Part shown: piece by piece, positions 18,401-26,790 of the stretch
Position numbering within the stretch: the first letter of the stretch is position 1
How the letters are laid out: every line of letters begins with the position of its first letter
NCBI GenBank assembly: GCA_903936705.1
Contig: CAIZWN010000083.1
Span: forward strand, 156,346 to 220,345
Source of the DNA: an uncultured Myxococcales bacterium
GTDB taxonomy: Bacteria > Myxococcota_A > UBA9042 > DTJE01
DNA length: 64,000 bases
Direction: 5' to 3'
The notes under the pieces: generated by a model
Database searches by the model: none
What the model saw: only the letters and a program-made list of their open reading frames with translations
What the model was told of the DNA's origin: nothing
Position numbers and translations under genes: made by a program

Positions 18401-18868
18401 CAGCAGCCTGGGGCGGCCGGCGCCAGGGGACGTTGGAGGCAGCGTGGCTGCCTGGTCGGGGCGGACGGGAGATCCGCCTAGCAGTGTTGGGGTTGGGCGG
18501 GCGCGTGAAGGGGAAGAATCCGGCGTGGTCAGGCCGGCTGATCTGCCCGAGCCGTCTGTACCTGCAGCCAACCGCGGGGCTCCAGTGCCACCAGAACCGG
18601 TTGCCGGACCTCCTCCACCAGCGCTCAGCATGTCGCCAAGATCCAGCGGAACGGTGGCGCCCAGCAGGGGGCGGATACCGGCGGCCCTGGCCGCCTTGAC
18701 GAACCGGGGTATCCCGTAAACCCCGCCGAGGTCCGCCAACGCCATGGTCGGGTGCCCCAGTTCGGCCGCTCGGGTTACCAGATCCTCGGGCAGGGACGCA
18801 GCCTCCAGGAACCTAAATGCGCTGGAGGCCCGCAGCTCAATCCATGGGGGAGTTCCGCCGTTTGCCAT
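15485..18868 (-). CDS. dnaE2: Error-prone DNA polymerase DnaE2 (ImuC)
   Basis: Catalytic subunit of the ImuA-ImuB-DnaE2 translesion mutasome. The 1127 residues begin with a PHP domain (LRASSAFRFLEAASLPEDLV, then MALADLGGVYGIPRFVKAA). A C-family polymerase core follows, with catalytic Asp residues in WPDIDLDLPSGDD near 462 and the helix-hairpin-helix region FLGVTDLGRRTDATSAELF. A C-terminal OB fold includes VRVAGMVIVRQRPYTAKGM. Residues ~80-150 are a Gly/Pro/Ser-rich low-complexity insertion, unusual for the PHP region. It starts 54 bases after imuB, and the whole run is under the SOS promoter at 21473-21501. It converges with the histidine kinase gene. Confidence 0.95.
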   Translation of the reverse strand: MANGGTPPWIELRASSAFRFLEAASLPEDLVTRAAELGHPTMALADLGGVYGIPRFVKAARAAGIRPLLGATVPLDLGDMLSAGGGGPATGSGGTGAPRLAAGTDGSGRSAGLTTPDSSPSRARPTPTLLGGSPVRPDQAATLPPTSPGAGRPRLLLLCRDRDGWANLCELLTEAHRGREKGDCLATQEHLERFSGGLIAVAGGLDGPVIAAARAAGREAARDVADRLAGTFGRRNVALDLQRHGRRDEEHANRLLHDLASSLGLACIATNDTRYATPDRAPVLDVLLALRHHVSLDSAGRLLPADRLRHLPSAADMTERFADLPGVLAATTSLAARLDFTLADPGYTFPRFPTPSGETEFSLLHELVQQGVRDRYRPVTPRVMHQVTHELDLIQKLDLAGYFLLVHDIARFCRDSGILAQGRGSAANSAVCYSLGITAVDPIAFDLLFERFLSEERGEWPDIDLDLPSGDDREKVIQYVYGRYGERSVGMAAAVNTYHGRGAARDIGKVLGLDPERIGRLAGLVGHFEFPEDPAERISRIKEAGLDVADTRVRNFLELWGAVRHLPRHLSQHNGGMVICGGRLDRVVPLEPAAMPGRVCVQWDKDDLCDQRIIKVDLLGLGMLAVLRETIELVRHAEHVDVDLAHLPPDDPGTYEMLRRADTVGVFQVESRAQMATLPRLKPRRFYDLVVEVALIRPGPIVGKMVHPYLARRAGRMPVTYDDPCLEPILARTLGIPLFQEQLMRMAMTVAGFTGGQAEELRRALGSRRSKEQMERMVVQMREGMTARGIAPDAQDRIVESIASFALYGFPESHSASFALIAYASAYLKHHHPAAFLAALLDQWPMGFYHPSTLVRDAVRHGVEVRPVDANLSAWDCTLESGGDYEGATARPERPAAKGPAVRLGLKYIKGLSQRTGKRIVQERDSGPFLGVTDLGRRTDATSAELFGLAEAGALGTDRRNAMWQALALPATKDLLAGTIREEPEPALPVLEDRDAMAADFARTGITTGAHPVAFLRAGLNRTGALRSADLPSVPDGRRVRVAGMVIVRQRPYTAKGMFFATLEDETGLSNLVVTPDLFIANRRLLSVEPFILVEGVAQNREGVTSIRAERFRALSGGPPHEGRNFC

Positions 18869-18922
18869 GATCGGATCTTGCTCCTTGCCAGGCGGGCGTA
18901 TTTCTGACCCCGCCTGGCAGCG

Positions 18923-20455
18923 TCAGTCGTACTGACCGTCCACGAACCAGCGGCCCGTCCCAAGCTCATGCCACAATCGGTACAGTCCGTGTCCCGGGAT
19001 CTCGATGTCCCAGCATGCTCCTGCTTCCGGTGTTTCCGTCCACCACCTTGCCTCGGCGTACCAGGGGCCCGCGGCTCGCGTCACGACGCCCGAGGGTCCG
19101 TCGCCCCGGACGTCGGCAGGCCGGCCCGCCCGCAGTCGGACCGCCACCTCCAGCGGGGGTCGGAATCGCCGAAGGGCGAGGGGGGGCGCCGTCTGGCCCT
19201 TACCGCCCGGCAGGGTGGGGCAGGGGGAACGGATTTCTGGGAGGGCCCGTGGCGCAAACGGGGCCAGGGAGGTCGGGTCGGCGCCGGCACCGTCAAGGAC
19301 CACGGGCGCGCCGACGTCGTTAGGTCCGGCCAGGGCGCCCAGACGACCTACCAGGATGGCCAGTCGTGACGGTGGCGTGACCGGCGGCCCGAACAGATGG
19401 CCTTGCCCGCCGGCCACACGACCGCCATCGGCCCGCAGTACGAAGCCCCGAACAGGGTGGGGCGGCGGGTCGGCCTCGATAGCCAGTCGGACCAGGGCCA
19501 GCAGGGATCGCAGATCGCCGGTTGGTGCCTGCGGCGATACTGGTACGGCGTGGGTGCCATCCGGGTCAAGGACCAGTTCCAGCCGCAGGGCTCGTGGCAC
19601 CATCCCCCTGTCCTGAAGGCGCGCGGACACTCGGTCAAGGGCCGCGGACAGCAGGAAGATCAGGGGTTCCACGCTGTCCAGGGTCCATTCCAGTTCCACT
19701 GCTTCCTCGAACGATTCCGAGGGAGGCAGAGGTGTGATCACCGATTCGTCGATCCCCCGGGCCAGTCGGTGACGGTCCATCCCCTCGGGACCCAGGCGGA
19801 TCCCAAGTCCTCGCTGGTCGATGCGGGCCAGGTCTCCGAGGGTGCACAGGCCCAGGTGGGCCAGTGTGTCCGCCAGGGCGGGAGATGGATCCAGTGCGGC
19901 AATCGGCAGGTCAGCTGCGGCCTCGGCCTCGCCTCCCGGGGGCAGGACCGTGACGCCCGGCCGGGCTCGTGCTGCTATTCGGGCCAGGCGCGGACCACGT
20001 GCGATACCGATCCTGACCCGGAGTGATGCCCTGGCACATGCGGCTTCCAGGGCGCATCCCAGAGCCTCGGGCGTGGGGTAGCGGCCCCTGGTCCCACGCG
20101 TGTCCAGCACCACGGCATCAGCATCCCGAGGTTCGACGTCGGGAGAAAAGGCGAGCGCCGCGTCCACCAGGGCCTGCCTGGCAGCCTCGACCACCGCTGG
20201 GGCGACGTGTCGCAGCACCACGGAAGGGGCAACCGATCTGGCCTGGGCAGGGGTCATGCCTGGCACAGCGCCCAGGGCAAGTGCGCCTCGGGAGGCGTGG
20301 ACCAGGACGGCCCTTGTTCCCTCGCCAGCCATCACGGCCAGGGGCAGGCCAGCGAGGTCTGGTTCGGACCGCAGCAGTGCCTGCAGTGGCAACGCCGTTG
20401 CCAGGACGCAGGCGTATTCGCGCGGCAGCACCCGTCTGTTAGCCGCCGGCTTCAT
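18923..20455 (-). CDS. imuB: ImuB, inactive Y-family polymerase-like scaffold of the mutasome
   Basis: Links ImuA and DnaE2 to the sliding clamp during SOS mutagenesis. The 510-residue protein keeps the Y-family fold (RVRIGIARGPRLARIAARA, LGLCTLGDLARI) but its first motif reads CVLATALPLQALL, without the metal-binding Asp of active polymerases. That is the hallmark of ImuB. QGHLFG near residue 348 resembles a beta-clamp binding peptide. The C-terminal region ends in WDIEIPGHGLYRLWHEL and GRWFVDGQYD, a typical ImuB tail. Its ATG overlaps the imuA stop (ATGA), so the two are translationally coupled. Confidence 0.93.
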   Translation of the reverse strand: MKPAANRRVLPREYACVLATALPLQALLRSEPDLAGLPLAVMAGEGTRAVLVHASRGALALGAVPGMTPAQARSVAPSVVLRHVAPAVVEAARQALVDAALAFSPDVEPRDADAVVLDTRGTRGRYPTPEALGCALEAACARASLRVRIGIARGPRLARIAARARPGVTVLPPGGEAEAAADLPIAALDPSPALADTLAHLGLCTLGDLARIDQRGLGIRLGPEGMDRHRLARGIDESVITPLPPSESFEEAVELEWTLDSVEPLIFLLSAALDRVSARLQDRGMVPRALRLELVLDPDGTHAVPVSPQAPTGDLRSLLALVRLAIEADPPPHPVRGFVLRADGGRVAGGQGHLFGPPVTPPSRLAILVGRLGALAGPNDVGAPVVLDGAGADPTSLAPFAPRALPEIRSPCPTLPGGKGQTAPPLALRRFRPPLEVAVRLRAGRPADVRGDGPSGVVTRAAGPWYAEARWWTETPEAGACWDIEIPGHGLYRLWHELGTGRWFVDGQYD

Positions 20456-21381
20456 GCCGAATCCTTCAAACTGCCGGGAGACTGGTCGTGGTGCGCCTGG
20501 GAAGCGCCCACGGAATTTGCACTTGAATGTGTTTTGGATGTGACTGCCTGGTACGTGTTGGGACGAGGTCGCGAACTGGCTGCCAGGTGAGCACTGGAAT
20601 GCGGTTGCGAATTGGCCGCCAGGTGTGCGTTGGAATGCGGTCGTGGCGAGACTGTGGCCCAGTCGCCGCGTTCCAGGGCATCAGCCACCGACAGGCAAAG
20701 GTTTGTGGAGCCTTCGTCGGCTTCCACAGCAACCTCGGCCCCCACCAGGAGGCAACCTGGCCCTGGCATGCCCGCCCAGCGGCCACGTAGTGTGCCCAGG
20801 TGGACCACGACGCCGCCGGCCGCCGCCGCCGTCCCGCCCCGATCCAGGACCAGCAGGACGGTGCGTCCCCGCTCGGCTCCCCGGGCCAGGCGAATCCAGC
20901 CTGCCGCCGCCCCATTCGAGCCTGCTGCCGGCCAAGCCGACCCCGTCCGTGTCGACCTGTCTGGCGGGCGGACCACTGTAACGGCGAAATCGCCAGCCCC
21001 CAGGACTTCCTCGGCGGCCGAGAGCGTTGCGTCCAGGGACAGTGGCCCCCGGACCCACAGGACCCTCGACAAGTCTGCTCCGGCCGCAGCCAGCGAGGCT
21101 GGGTCCAGCGAGGCGTCTCCATCGATCCACGCAGCCGTCCGTCCTTGTGCCGTGGTGGCAGCCACGGCCGCCATCGCCATGGTAGTCCTGCCGGCCGCGC
21201 CGGGTGCCCCAGCCCGCAAAACAGCCATTCGCCCCCTGGGCCAACCGCCGCCCAGCAACCCGTCCAGTGCCGGCATGCCAGTGGTTCGGCAGGGAAGCGT
21301 CTCGCGTGGCGCCGACGCTCGGCGAACCCAGCCCGACGGCAGGTCCTTCAGCACCCTCGCAACGGCCTCTTGTGAATTCAT
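20452..21381 (-). CDS. imuA: ImuA, RecA-like accessory protein of the mutasome
   Basis: RecA/SulA-like partner of ImuB. The 309-residue protein from ATG 21381 (AAGGCGGGAC upstream) has the family opening CRTTGMPALDGLLGGGWPRGR and the degenerate P-loop region GAPGAAGRTTMAMA. A strand with AAWIDGDASLDP follows, then a RecA-core remnant rich in LLVLDRGG. The last ~65 residues are an unusual low-complexity tail of imperfect repeats of the type HSSAHLAASSRP. First gene of the SOS operon; overlaps imuB by 4 bases. Confidence 0.9.
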   Translation of the reverse strand: MNSQEAVARVLKDLPSGWVRRASAPRETLPCRTTGMPALDGLLGGGWPRGRMAVLRAGAPGAAGRTTMAMAAVAATTAQGRTAAWIDGDASLDPASLAAAGADLSRVLWVRGPLSLDATLSAAEEVLGAGDFAVTVVRPPDRSTRTGSAWPAAGSNGAAAGWIRLARGAERGRTVLLVLDRGGTAAAAGGVVVHLGTLRGRWAGMPGPGCLLVGAEVAVEADEGSTNLCLSVADALERGDWATVSPRPHSNAHLAANSQPHSSAHLAASSRPRPNTYQAVTSKTHSSANSVGASQAHHDQSPGSLKDSA

Positions 21382-21472
21382 GTCCCGCCTTGCGCGACCG
21401 TCCCGTTTCGGGAGGTTGCTTCCTGGGCCTGGCAACGGCCAGCGTCGGACGAATCCGATTCAACCCAGGCTT

Positions 21473-21501
21473 AATCTACTAAACGGATGTTCAGTTGTCA
21501 A
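21473..21501 (-). promoter_or_regulatory. SOS promoter with LexA box for imuA-imuB-dnaE2
   Basis: On the minus strand a perfect TTGACA (21496-21501) and TAGATT (21473-21478) are 17 bases apart. The spacer contains CTGAACATCCGTTTAG (21479-21494), an inverted repeat CTGAAC-N4-GTTTAG. It matches the published Myxococcus LexA consensus CTRHAMRYBYGTTCAGS at 15 of 17 positions by eye. LexA bound here would block RNA polymerase directly. The imuA ATG is 92 bases downstream of the -10. Confidence 0.85.
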
Positions 21502-21575
21502 AGTGGTTGCTTTCGGTGGGCGCAAGACATTGTTGTTGATCACGGAATCAATGATGGTTGATTAACAGCAGGTCG

Positions 21576-23042
21576 TCATTCCACAGTGACCGCGAATGTC
21601 TCGGCAGTGCCAGCAACCTCATCGCCAATCGTATTCAGGCCGATCACGTTGATGTCGTAAATGCCTGGGGCCATAGCGTCGAGAAACTGGTGCTTGTACT
21701 CGTAGGTTGAGTAGGTGATGGTCGTTGGATTTGCGGTGTCGTAAATCCTGCCAAGGCTCAAGTCCTTCGTGACCGTATTGACCATCACGCCATCAAGGTT
21801 CACCGAATATTTCATCTGGGTTATGCGATCGTCGATTGTGTACTCGCCGTCATGAGCCCCCGCTGTGACCGACGATGGGATTGCTCGTACGACGCCGAAC
21901 AGACTGAACGAATCGGCAGTGGTCATGATGAACCCGTCGGATAGATCAAAATCGATAGCCTTTGGCGTCACGTCTGCGACGTTGTAGATGTTCTCCTGCG
22001 CGGCGCCGTCCTTCACCTGCACTTCGGCGCGTACCAGTACGTGCCTGTCGGCCTGCGCAAAATCCGAAATCCTGCCTTCGACCGATTTGGTGACGCCGTT
22101 TTCGTCGACGTAGTTGAGCGTCGGTTCACCAACGTCGTAGAAGTGCCACACGGTCGATGTGCTTTCCGTCAGCGCGTTCTTGACCAAAGCCGCGGTTTCT
22201 ACAAGGTTCGTTGCCGAAGTGGGCTTGACGTTGTAGACGAGCACGTCGTTACGGGCCGCGGCCACGTTGTCTATAGTCGTCCCTTCCAGATCATTTGCGA
22301 CCTCTATGGAATTGTTCGGCATCCAGCGGTTCTTGATCTCGTACAGGTTGCTTTTCCATGCGAAGTATCCTGGGAAATTATCCAGGTAGATGCGGTATCC
22401 CATCTCGTTTGCGAACGCCGTCAGCTTGGCCAGTGAGGCTGCAGGACTGAATCGCCCCAGTGAGGCGTGCGTCAAGCCGAAATGGACCTGCCGGGTTGCC
22501 ACCATGTGCTGCGTGTCGCACGAAAGACCGGTGACCTTTACGGTATAGGTGCCGGCTGTCAGGTCCTCCAGGGGGGTTCCATCGGGTCCTTCGTAGGTTG
22601 TGTCGAAGCTCTTCGTGGCTCCACCGAGGATGATTCCTGCGTAGTAAGTATCCGTCACGACAACCTTGTTGTTCGGGTCCAGCAAGCCGTTCGGCTCCTT
22701 GACTATGTCAGGTACCATCGTGACGCCGTAATTGCTGCCGCTTGCATAGGTCAGGTCCAGCGAGCTTTCGAGAGTGACGCAAGAGGTCGGGTCTACCTGG
22801 CTTTGGATCGTTCTGATCGGGGTGCCCGAAGCGGTTTCTCCCCGGAACAATTCCATCCTGATGTTCCCTGGCCGTGTGACGCCTTCAGGATATGAACCTA
22901 TGACATAGAAATCCCGCATTTCGGCATATGTGGTTTCCGAGGCACTGGGCTGGTCAATCACAAGCATTGCGCCAATTTCGTCGTTGGATGAACAGCCGGC
23001 AATCAAATACAGCGCGGTCAGCACCAGTCCCGTCGTTCTCAT
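21576..23042 (-). CDS. Lipoprotein of unknown function, 488 residues
   Basis: Signal peptide MRTTGLVLTALYLIAGC ends in lipobox LIAGC with Ser at +2, so probably anchored in the outer membrane. GGGGGATCGG precedes the ATG. The mature part is beta-rich, poor in cysteine and rich in Thr, Asn and Asp. It includes MLVIDQPSASETTYAEMRDF near the start and two similar strands near TYTVKVTGLSCD (mid-N) and GIYDINVIGLNTIGD (C-terminal), suggesting repeated Ig-like or Big-like folds. No catalytic motif was recognised. It is downstream of the metalloprotease lipoprotein on the same strand (145-base gap) and could be a partner or substrate, which is only inference. Confidence 0.8.
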   Translation of the reverse strand: MRTTGLVLTALYLIAGCSSNDEIGAMLVIDQPSASETTYAEMRDFYVIGSYPEGVTRPGNIRMELFRGETASGTPIRTIQSQVDPTSCVTLESSLDLTYASGSNYGVTMVPDIVKEPNGLLDPNNKVVVTDTYYAGIILGGATKSFDTTYEGPDGTPLEDLTAGTYTVKVTGLSCDTQHMVATRQVHFGLTHASLGRFSPAASLAKLTAFANEMGYRIYLDNFPGYFAWKSNLYEIKNRWMPNNSIEVANDLEGTTIDNVAAARNDVLVYNVKPTSATNLVETAALVKNALTESTSTVWHFYDVGEPTLNYVDENGVTKSVEGRISDFAQADRHVLVRAEVQVKDGAAQENIYNVADVTPKAIDFDLSDGFIMTTADSFSLFGVVRAIPSSVTAGAHDGEYTIDDRITQMKYSVNLDGVMVNTVTKDLSLGRIYDTANPTTITYSTYEYKHQFLDAMAPGIYDINVIGLNTIGDEVAGTAETFAVTVE

Positions 23043-23187
23043 CCGATCCCCCGCGTCAGTCGTGTGGAACAGTCAAGAATTCACTGAGCAGCACTATATC
23101 ACGGCGGGTTGAAGGGACGTTTGATGAGGGATCAATCGCTTGGGGCAGGAGTTTCCGACGATCGAGTCGGGAGCGTGTATTGCAAAG

Positions 23188-25287
23188 CTACAGGGGAGCG
23201 TTCGGGCACATGTAGTTCCACGTCGATGGGTCCTCGGCACCGTAGGCCTCGGCGTAGCTGATCGCCATGTTCCCGCACGTCTCGTCGCAGGATTGCTCGG
23301 GCGGGATGTTCGCGCAAATCTGGTTGATGGTGACCTTGTAGACCATGCAACCGTACTGCGGACCGGCCGACTTGCACCTGCACATCCAGTCCTGCGCGGC
23401 CTGGCACGCCTCCGACAGGTCCGATGTGCTGTAGGTCATTGTCACCGTGATTGTCGCGGGGCCGCCTCCGCCCTGGACCAACAGCACCTTCCCGTTCGTC
23501 CACTTCTGGGCGACGTCCTTCAGTTCCACCTCGGATCCGTCATAGCTGCCGATCCTGGCCTCGTCGGCACTTTCACCGTAGTTTTCGCCGAACACGAAGA
23601 TCGACACTTGTCCCTTGGAAGTTTCGGCCTTGAATTTAGCTTTAAGTGCGGCCTGTTGCATGCCAGTGGGCATCTGGTTCTTGTCCACCCAGTCGGCCAA
23701 CAGCACCCGCGCCGACAGCGGAGGGACGTCCTTCAGCGTGACCGTGCAGACGGCGTCTGTTTCCGACACCGTGCAGTCCGATCCTTTCAGGTCGTATGCT
23801 GACGGGAACAGGGACCGGGCCAGCATGTTGGCCTTGCCCGCGAACTCGGCGTCCGGTTCGTCCGTCCACACGTACCCTGCGGAGGTGCGGATATAGGCGC
23901 GGTCTGCGACGTAGGTGGCGTAGAACTCGTGGAATGTGGCCGGAAAGCCGATCGACGCGGTCTCGAGGGCGGTGGCGTATGGCTCCAGCGACTCGGCCAC
24001 GGAGGCCGGGGTGCCTACCGTCGCCAAGGCCAGCGCCTCCACGTACTGGCGGATCGTGTCCAGGCCGCTCATTCTCAGCAGGTACACGTAGAAATCCTGG
24101 TTCTGGTATGCAGCGGCGCTGTTCGCCGTATCGAACCAGCCGTGGGGCAACTCCAGGGTTGTTGCGGCTGGCGAGGGGCGCGGGACTGCTTGACCCTGCT
24201 CCAACTGGTACGCGACTGCCGTCGCCAGGCCCTCGTTGAACCCCGTGGTGCTTTCGTAGCACCACTGGACGCCGTTCTCGGTGTAGTTGAAGCACGTCCT
24301 GGGAACCTGGTACGCCTCGAAGACCGAGTGGAACAATTCATGGGCCACGATCGAGAACCCGCCGCCGTACGAATTCGTCGTAGGCTGCCGGACGTCATCA
24401 ACCGCCAGGTTGATGCGCCCCAGTTTGCGAGCTGCGTCGGCCGACTTCGTGTCCTCGGGCTGCTTGTAGTGGCTTCCGGTGGCGATCAGGTTCACGTGCC
24501 AGAACTGCATGCCATTGGTTTCCATCGCGTTGTACAGCAACGGCGCCTTGAACCCGGCGTCGCTGTAAATCCCGGCGGCCAGACTGCCCCAGGCCAGAAC
24601 GCTTTTCGCCTCGTCGTCGGTCAGCTTCTGGCTGTCGTAGTCGATTTGCCAATCGAGGGTCGGCCAGCCACCAAGGGCCGAAACCTTCTTGGCGAGGATG
24701 GCGAACAACGGGCCGCTGTCGGTGGATCGCAGTCGCACGATGTTAGGGTTGAAGCCTACGGAGAACGAAAAGACCGGGGGCACAGACAGTAGTTCCGCGA
24801 CGAACATGCCTGTGGTCTCCTCGTAAGTGCCGTCGATGGGCACGATGATCCCGCGGATGGCCACCAGCAACTGCAGGCCCGGGTGATCCATCGAGCCGGC
24901 CGGCGGCGTGATCGGGACCCTGATCTCCACGGGTGCGGACGGATCGACCGCCAGGTCGGATCGGGTCGCCCCAACGTCGAACCAGCCCGACACCTTCGAC
25001 CACCCAGATGGCATCGACGGCGCGTTGCCAGACGGGCGCAATCCCACTTCGGCCTCGGTGGAAAGGGTCCAGGCGGGTATCGTCAATGAAGGGCCTCCCT
25101 CAAGCTCGACCGAACCTCCAGTCGTGCCGACCGGACCCGACGATGCATACGAAGCGACATCGACGCCGGAGGTGCCGTCGCCCGGTGTTCCACCGTTTCC
25201 GCCTTGTCCGTTTCCGGCGCTGGAACAAGCCAGACCCAGGGCAACCAGGGTCCAGGCCAACCCAAGGTTCGCTGCAGGCATGCGCAT
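23188..25287 (-). CDS. Lipoprotein zinc metalloprotease (gluzincin-like)
   Basis: 699-residue lipoprotein. The ATG at 25287 is preceded by GGAG at ten bases; an ATG 15 bases upstream lacks a binding site. Lipobox LGLAC is followed by a Gly/Ser-rich linker. An N-terminal beta domain (about 55-190) resembles a ZU5 fold (GGSVELEGGPSLTIPAW). The catalytic domain has HELFH near residue 315 and the third ligand Glu in NEGLATAVAY about 35 residues later, the HExxH...E arrangement of gluzincins. The C-terminal ~70 residues contain eight cysteines (MCRCKSAG... QSCDETCG). Substrate unknown. Confidence 0.82.
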   Translation of the reverse strand: MRMPAANLGLAWTLVALGLACSSAGNGQGGNGGTPGDGTSGVDVASYASSGPVGTTGGSVELEGGPSLTIPAWTLSTEAEVGLRPSGNAPSMPSGWSKVSGWFDVGATRSDLAVDPSAPVEIRVPITPPAGSMDHPGLQLLVAIRGIIVPIDGTYEETTGMFVAELLSVPPVFSFSVGFNPNIVRLRSTDSGPLFAILAKKVSALGGWPTLDWQIDYDSQKLTDDEAKSVLAWGSLAAGIYSDAGFKAPLLYNAMETNGMQFWHVNLIATGSHYKQPEDTKSADAARKLGRINLAVDDVRQPTTNSYGGGFSIVAHELFHSVFEAYQVPRTCFNYTENGVQWCYESTTGFNEGLATAVAYQLEQGQAVPRPSPAATTLELPHGWFDTANSAAAYQNQDFYVYLLRMSGLDTIRQYVEALALATVGTPASVAESLEPYATALETASIGFPATFHEFYATYVADRAYIRTSAGYVWTDEPDAEFAGKANMLARSLFPSAYDLKGSDCTVSETDAVCTVTLKDVPPLSARVLLADWVDKNQMPTGMQQAALKAKFKAETSKGQVSIFVFGENYGESADEARIGSYDGSEVELKDVAQKWTNGKVLLVQGGGGPATITVTMTYSTSDLSEACQAAQDWMCRCKSAGPQYGCMVYKVTINQICANIPPEQSCDETCGNMAISYAEAYGAEDPSTWNYMCPNAPL

Positions 25288-25319
25288 TTGAATAGGCTCC
25301 ATTCGAATTGATTCATTCG

Positions 25320-25348
25320 AGGATGGCGGGTCTGCTGCCGCCTGTCAA
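25320..25348 (-). promoter_or_regulatory. Possible promoter of the metalloprotease lipoprotein gene
   Basis: On the minus strand a perfect TTGACA (25343-25348) is followed after 17 bases by CATCCT (25320-25325). The -35 is strong and the -10 weak. The ATG at 25287 is 33 bases downstream. Confidence 0.45.
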
Positions 25349-25584
25349 TCCTGCGTGTGCCATGGAATCGGTCAATGCCGAAGCCGGTTTCGTGGGAAGC
25401 CTCTCAGAAATCAATCTGTGTGATTTTGACCAGCGCAGGACCGCTGAATCATCTGAATTGCGCGCAGGAATTGTGAGGTGAAGCGCTGCAAGAAACCTGG
25501 CGTCTTGCAAACAGGACCAAGAATCACCAGTTTCTTCAGCGAGGGCGATTAGTGCCCCGTGTCATTGTGGTTTCGAGGACGAAC

Positions 25585-26676
25585 ATGAAACGCGCCGGGT
25601 TTCTGATGCTTGGGCTGTTGGTTGCGTTGGTCTTGGTTATTGCGGGGTTGGCGTGTGAACCATCGTCAGCGGTCGCCGGGGACCGTTCCGGTGGTCCGGA
25701 GGAAACACGGATGGGCTGGAAGATTCTGGATCCGGACGAAGAACAGGTCATTGTGCATAAGGGTACCGAGCGTCCTTTTTCCGGGAAGTATTGGCAAAAC
25801 CACGAGCCGGGAACGTACACCTGCAGGCGCTGTGGGTCGTCACTGTTCCCGTCGTCGTCGAAATTCGATTCCGGTACCGGATGGCCGTCATTCGATCAGG
25901 CGTTGCCGGGCGCCGTCAAGGAGGTTCATGATGCTGACGGGGCGCGCACCGAGATCGTCTGCGCAAGGTGCGGTGCCCACCTGGGCCACGTGTTTCGTGG
26001 CGAGGGCTTCACCGCTGCAGATACGCGCCACTGCGTGAACTCGATATCGCTGGGCTTTACTGCTGCCGGGCGGGACGGCATCCCCGGAGGGGAAGCCACG
26101 CTGGCAGGGCCGGTCGTGTCGCCAGCCGCCACAACCTCGGCAGGAACCTGCGCGCCTGGGGGCGGTTTTGGTCCGGCAGTCAAGGAGGACGCCGTGGCCT
26201 ACTTTGCCGGAGGCTGCTTCTGGGGCATCGAATACTGGTTCGACCGGGCGCGGGGCGTGATTCTGGCCGAGTCAGGTTACATGGGTGGTCACACCGACAA
26301 TCCGACCTACGAGAATGTGTGCGCCCACGATTCGGGCCACATCGAGACGGTTCGCGTTGTCTACGATTCGACGAAAACTACCTACGAGGAACTGGCCAAG
26401 CTGTTCTTCGAGATCCACGATCCTACGCAGGTGGATCGGCAGGGGCCGGACGTCGGCCAGCAGTACAGTTCGGTCGTGTTCTACTCGGATGACAAACAGA
26501 AGCGTGTAGCCGAGGCTCTGGTTGAAAGGCTTCGGCGTCGCGGCCTGGCGGTGGCCACCAGCTTGCGGCCAGCGGCGACCTTCTGGCGTGCCGAGGAGTA
26601 CCACCAGGATTTCCTGGTTCGGAATCACCGAGAAGGCCAATGCCATTCGAAAGTGAACCGCTTCGGGGATGAGTAA
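25585..26676 (+). CDS. msrBA: MsrB-MsrA fusion methionine sulfoxide reductase, exported as a lipoprotein
   Basis: Repairs both stereoisomers of methionine sulfoxide, here outside the cytoplasm. The 363-residue protein from ATG 25585 (GAGGACGAAC upstream) has a hydrophobic signal with lipobox IAGLAC. The MsrB domain follows (about 45-165) with two zinc CxxC pairs (CRRC, CARC) and catalytic Cys in RHCVNSISLGF. After a short linker comes MsrA (from ~195) with catalytic Cys in GGCFWGIEYWF, GYMGGHTDNPTYENV and a C-terminal EEYHQDF. A GTG 33 bases upstream is a weaker start. The B-A order is less common than A-B. The likely reductant, an exported thioredoxin-like protein, is not encoded nearby. Confidence 0.93.
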   Translation: MKRAGFLMLGLLVALVLVIAGLACEPSSAVAGDRSGGPEETRMGWKILDPDEEQVIVHKGTERPFSGKYWQNHEPGTYTCRRCGSSLFPSSSKFDSGTGWPSFDQALPGAVKEVHDADGARTEIVCARCGAHLGHVFRGEGFTAADTRHCVNSISLGFTAAGRDGIPGGEATLAGPVVSPAATTSAGTCAPGGGFGPAVKEDAVAYFAGGCFWGIEYWFDRARGVILAESGYMGGHTDNPTYENVCAHDSGHIETVRVVYDSTKTTYEELAKLFFEIHDPTQVDRQGPDVGQQYSSVVFYSDDKQKRVAEALVERLRRRGLAVATSLRPAATFWRAEEYHQDFLVRNHREGQCHSKVNRFGDE

Positions 26677-26790
26677 AGGGCAGCTTTTCGCATCAGGCGG
26701 CGATCCTGTCGCCATCCGCGTCTTCAGTTACTTCCGGGTGATGGCGCCGTTGCCCAGTTTGGAGTCGAAGGGCTGGGCAGACGCAGCAAT

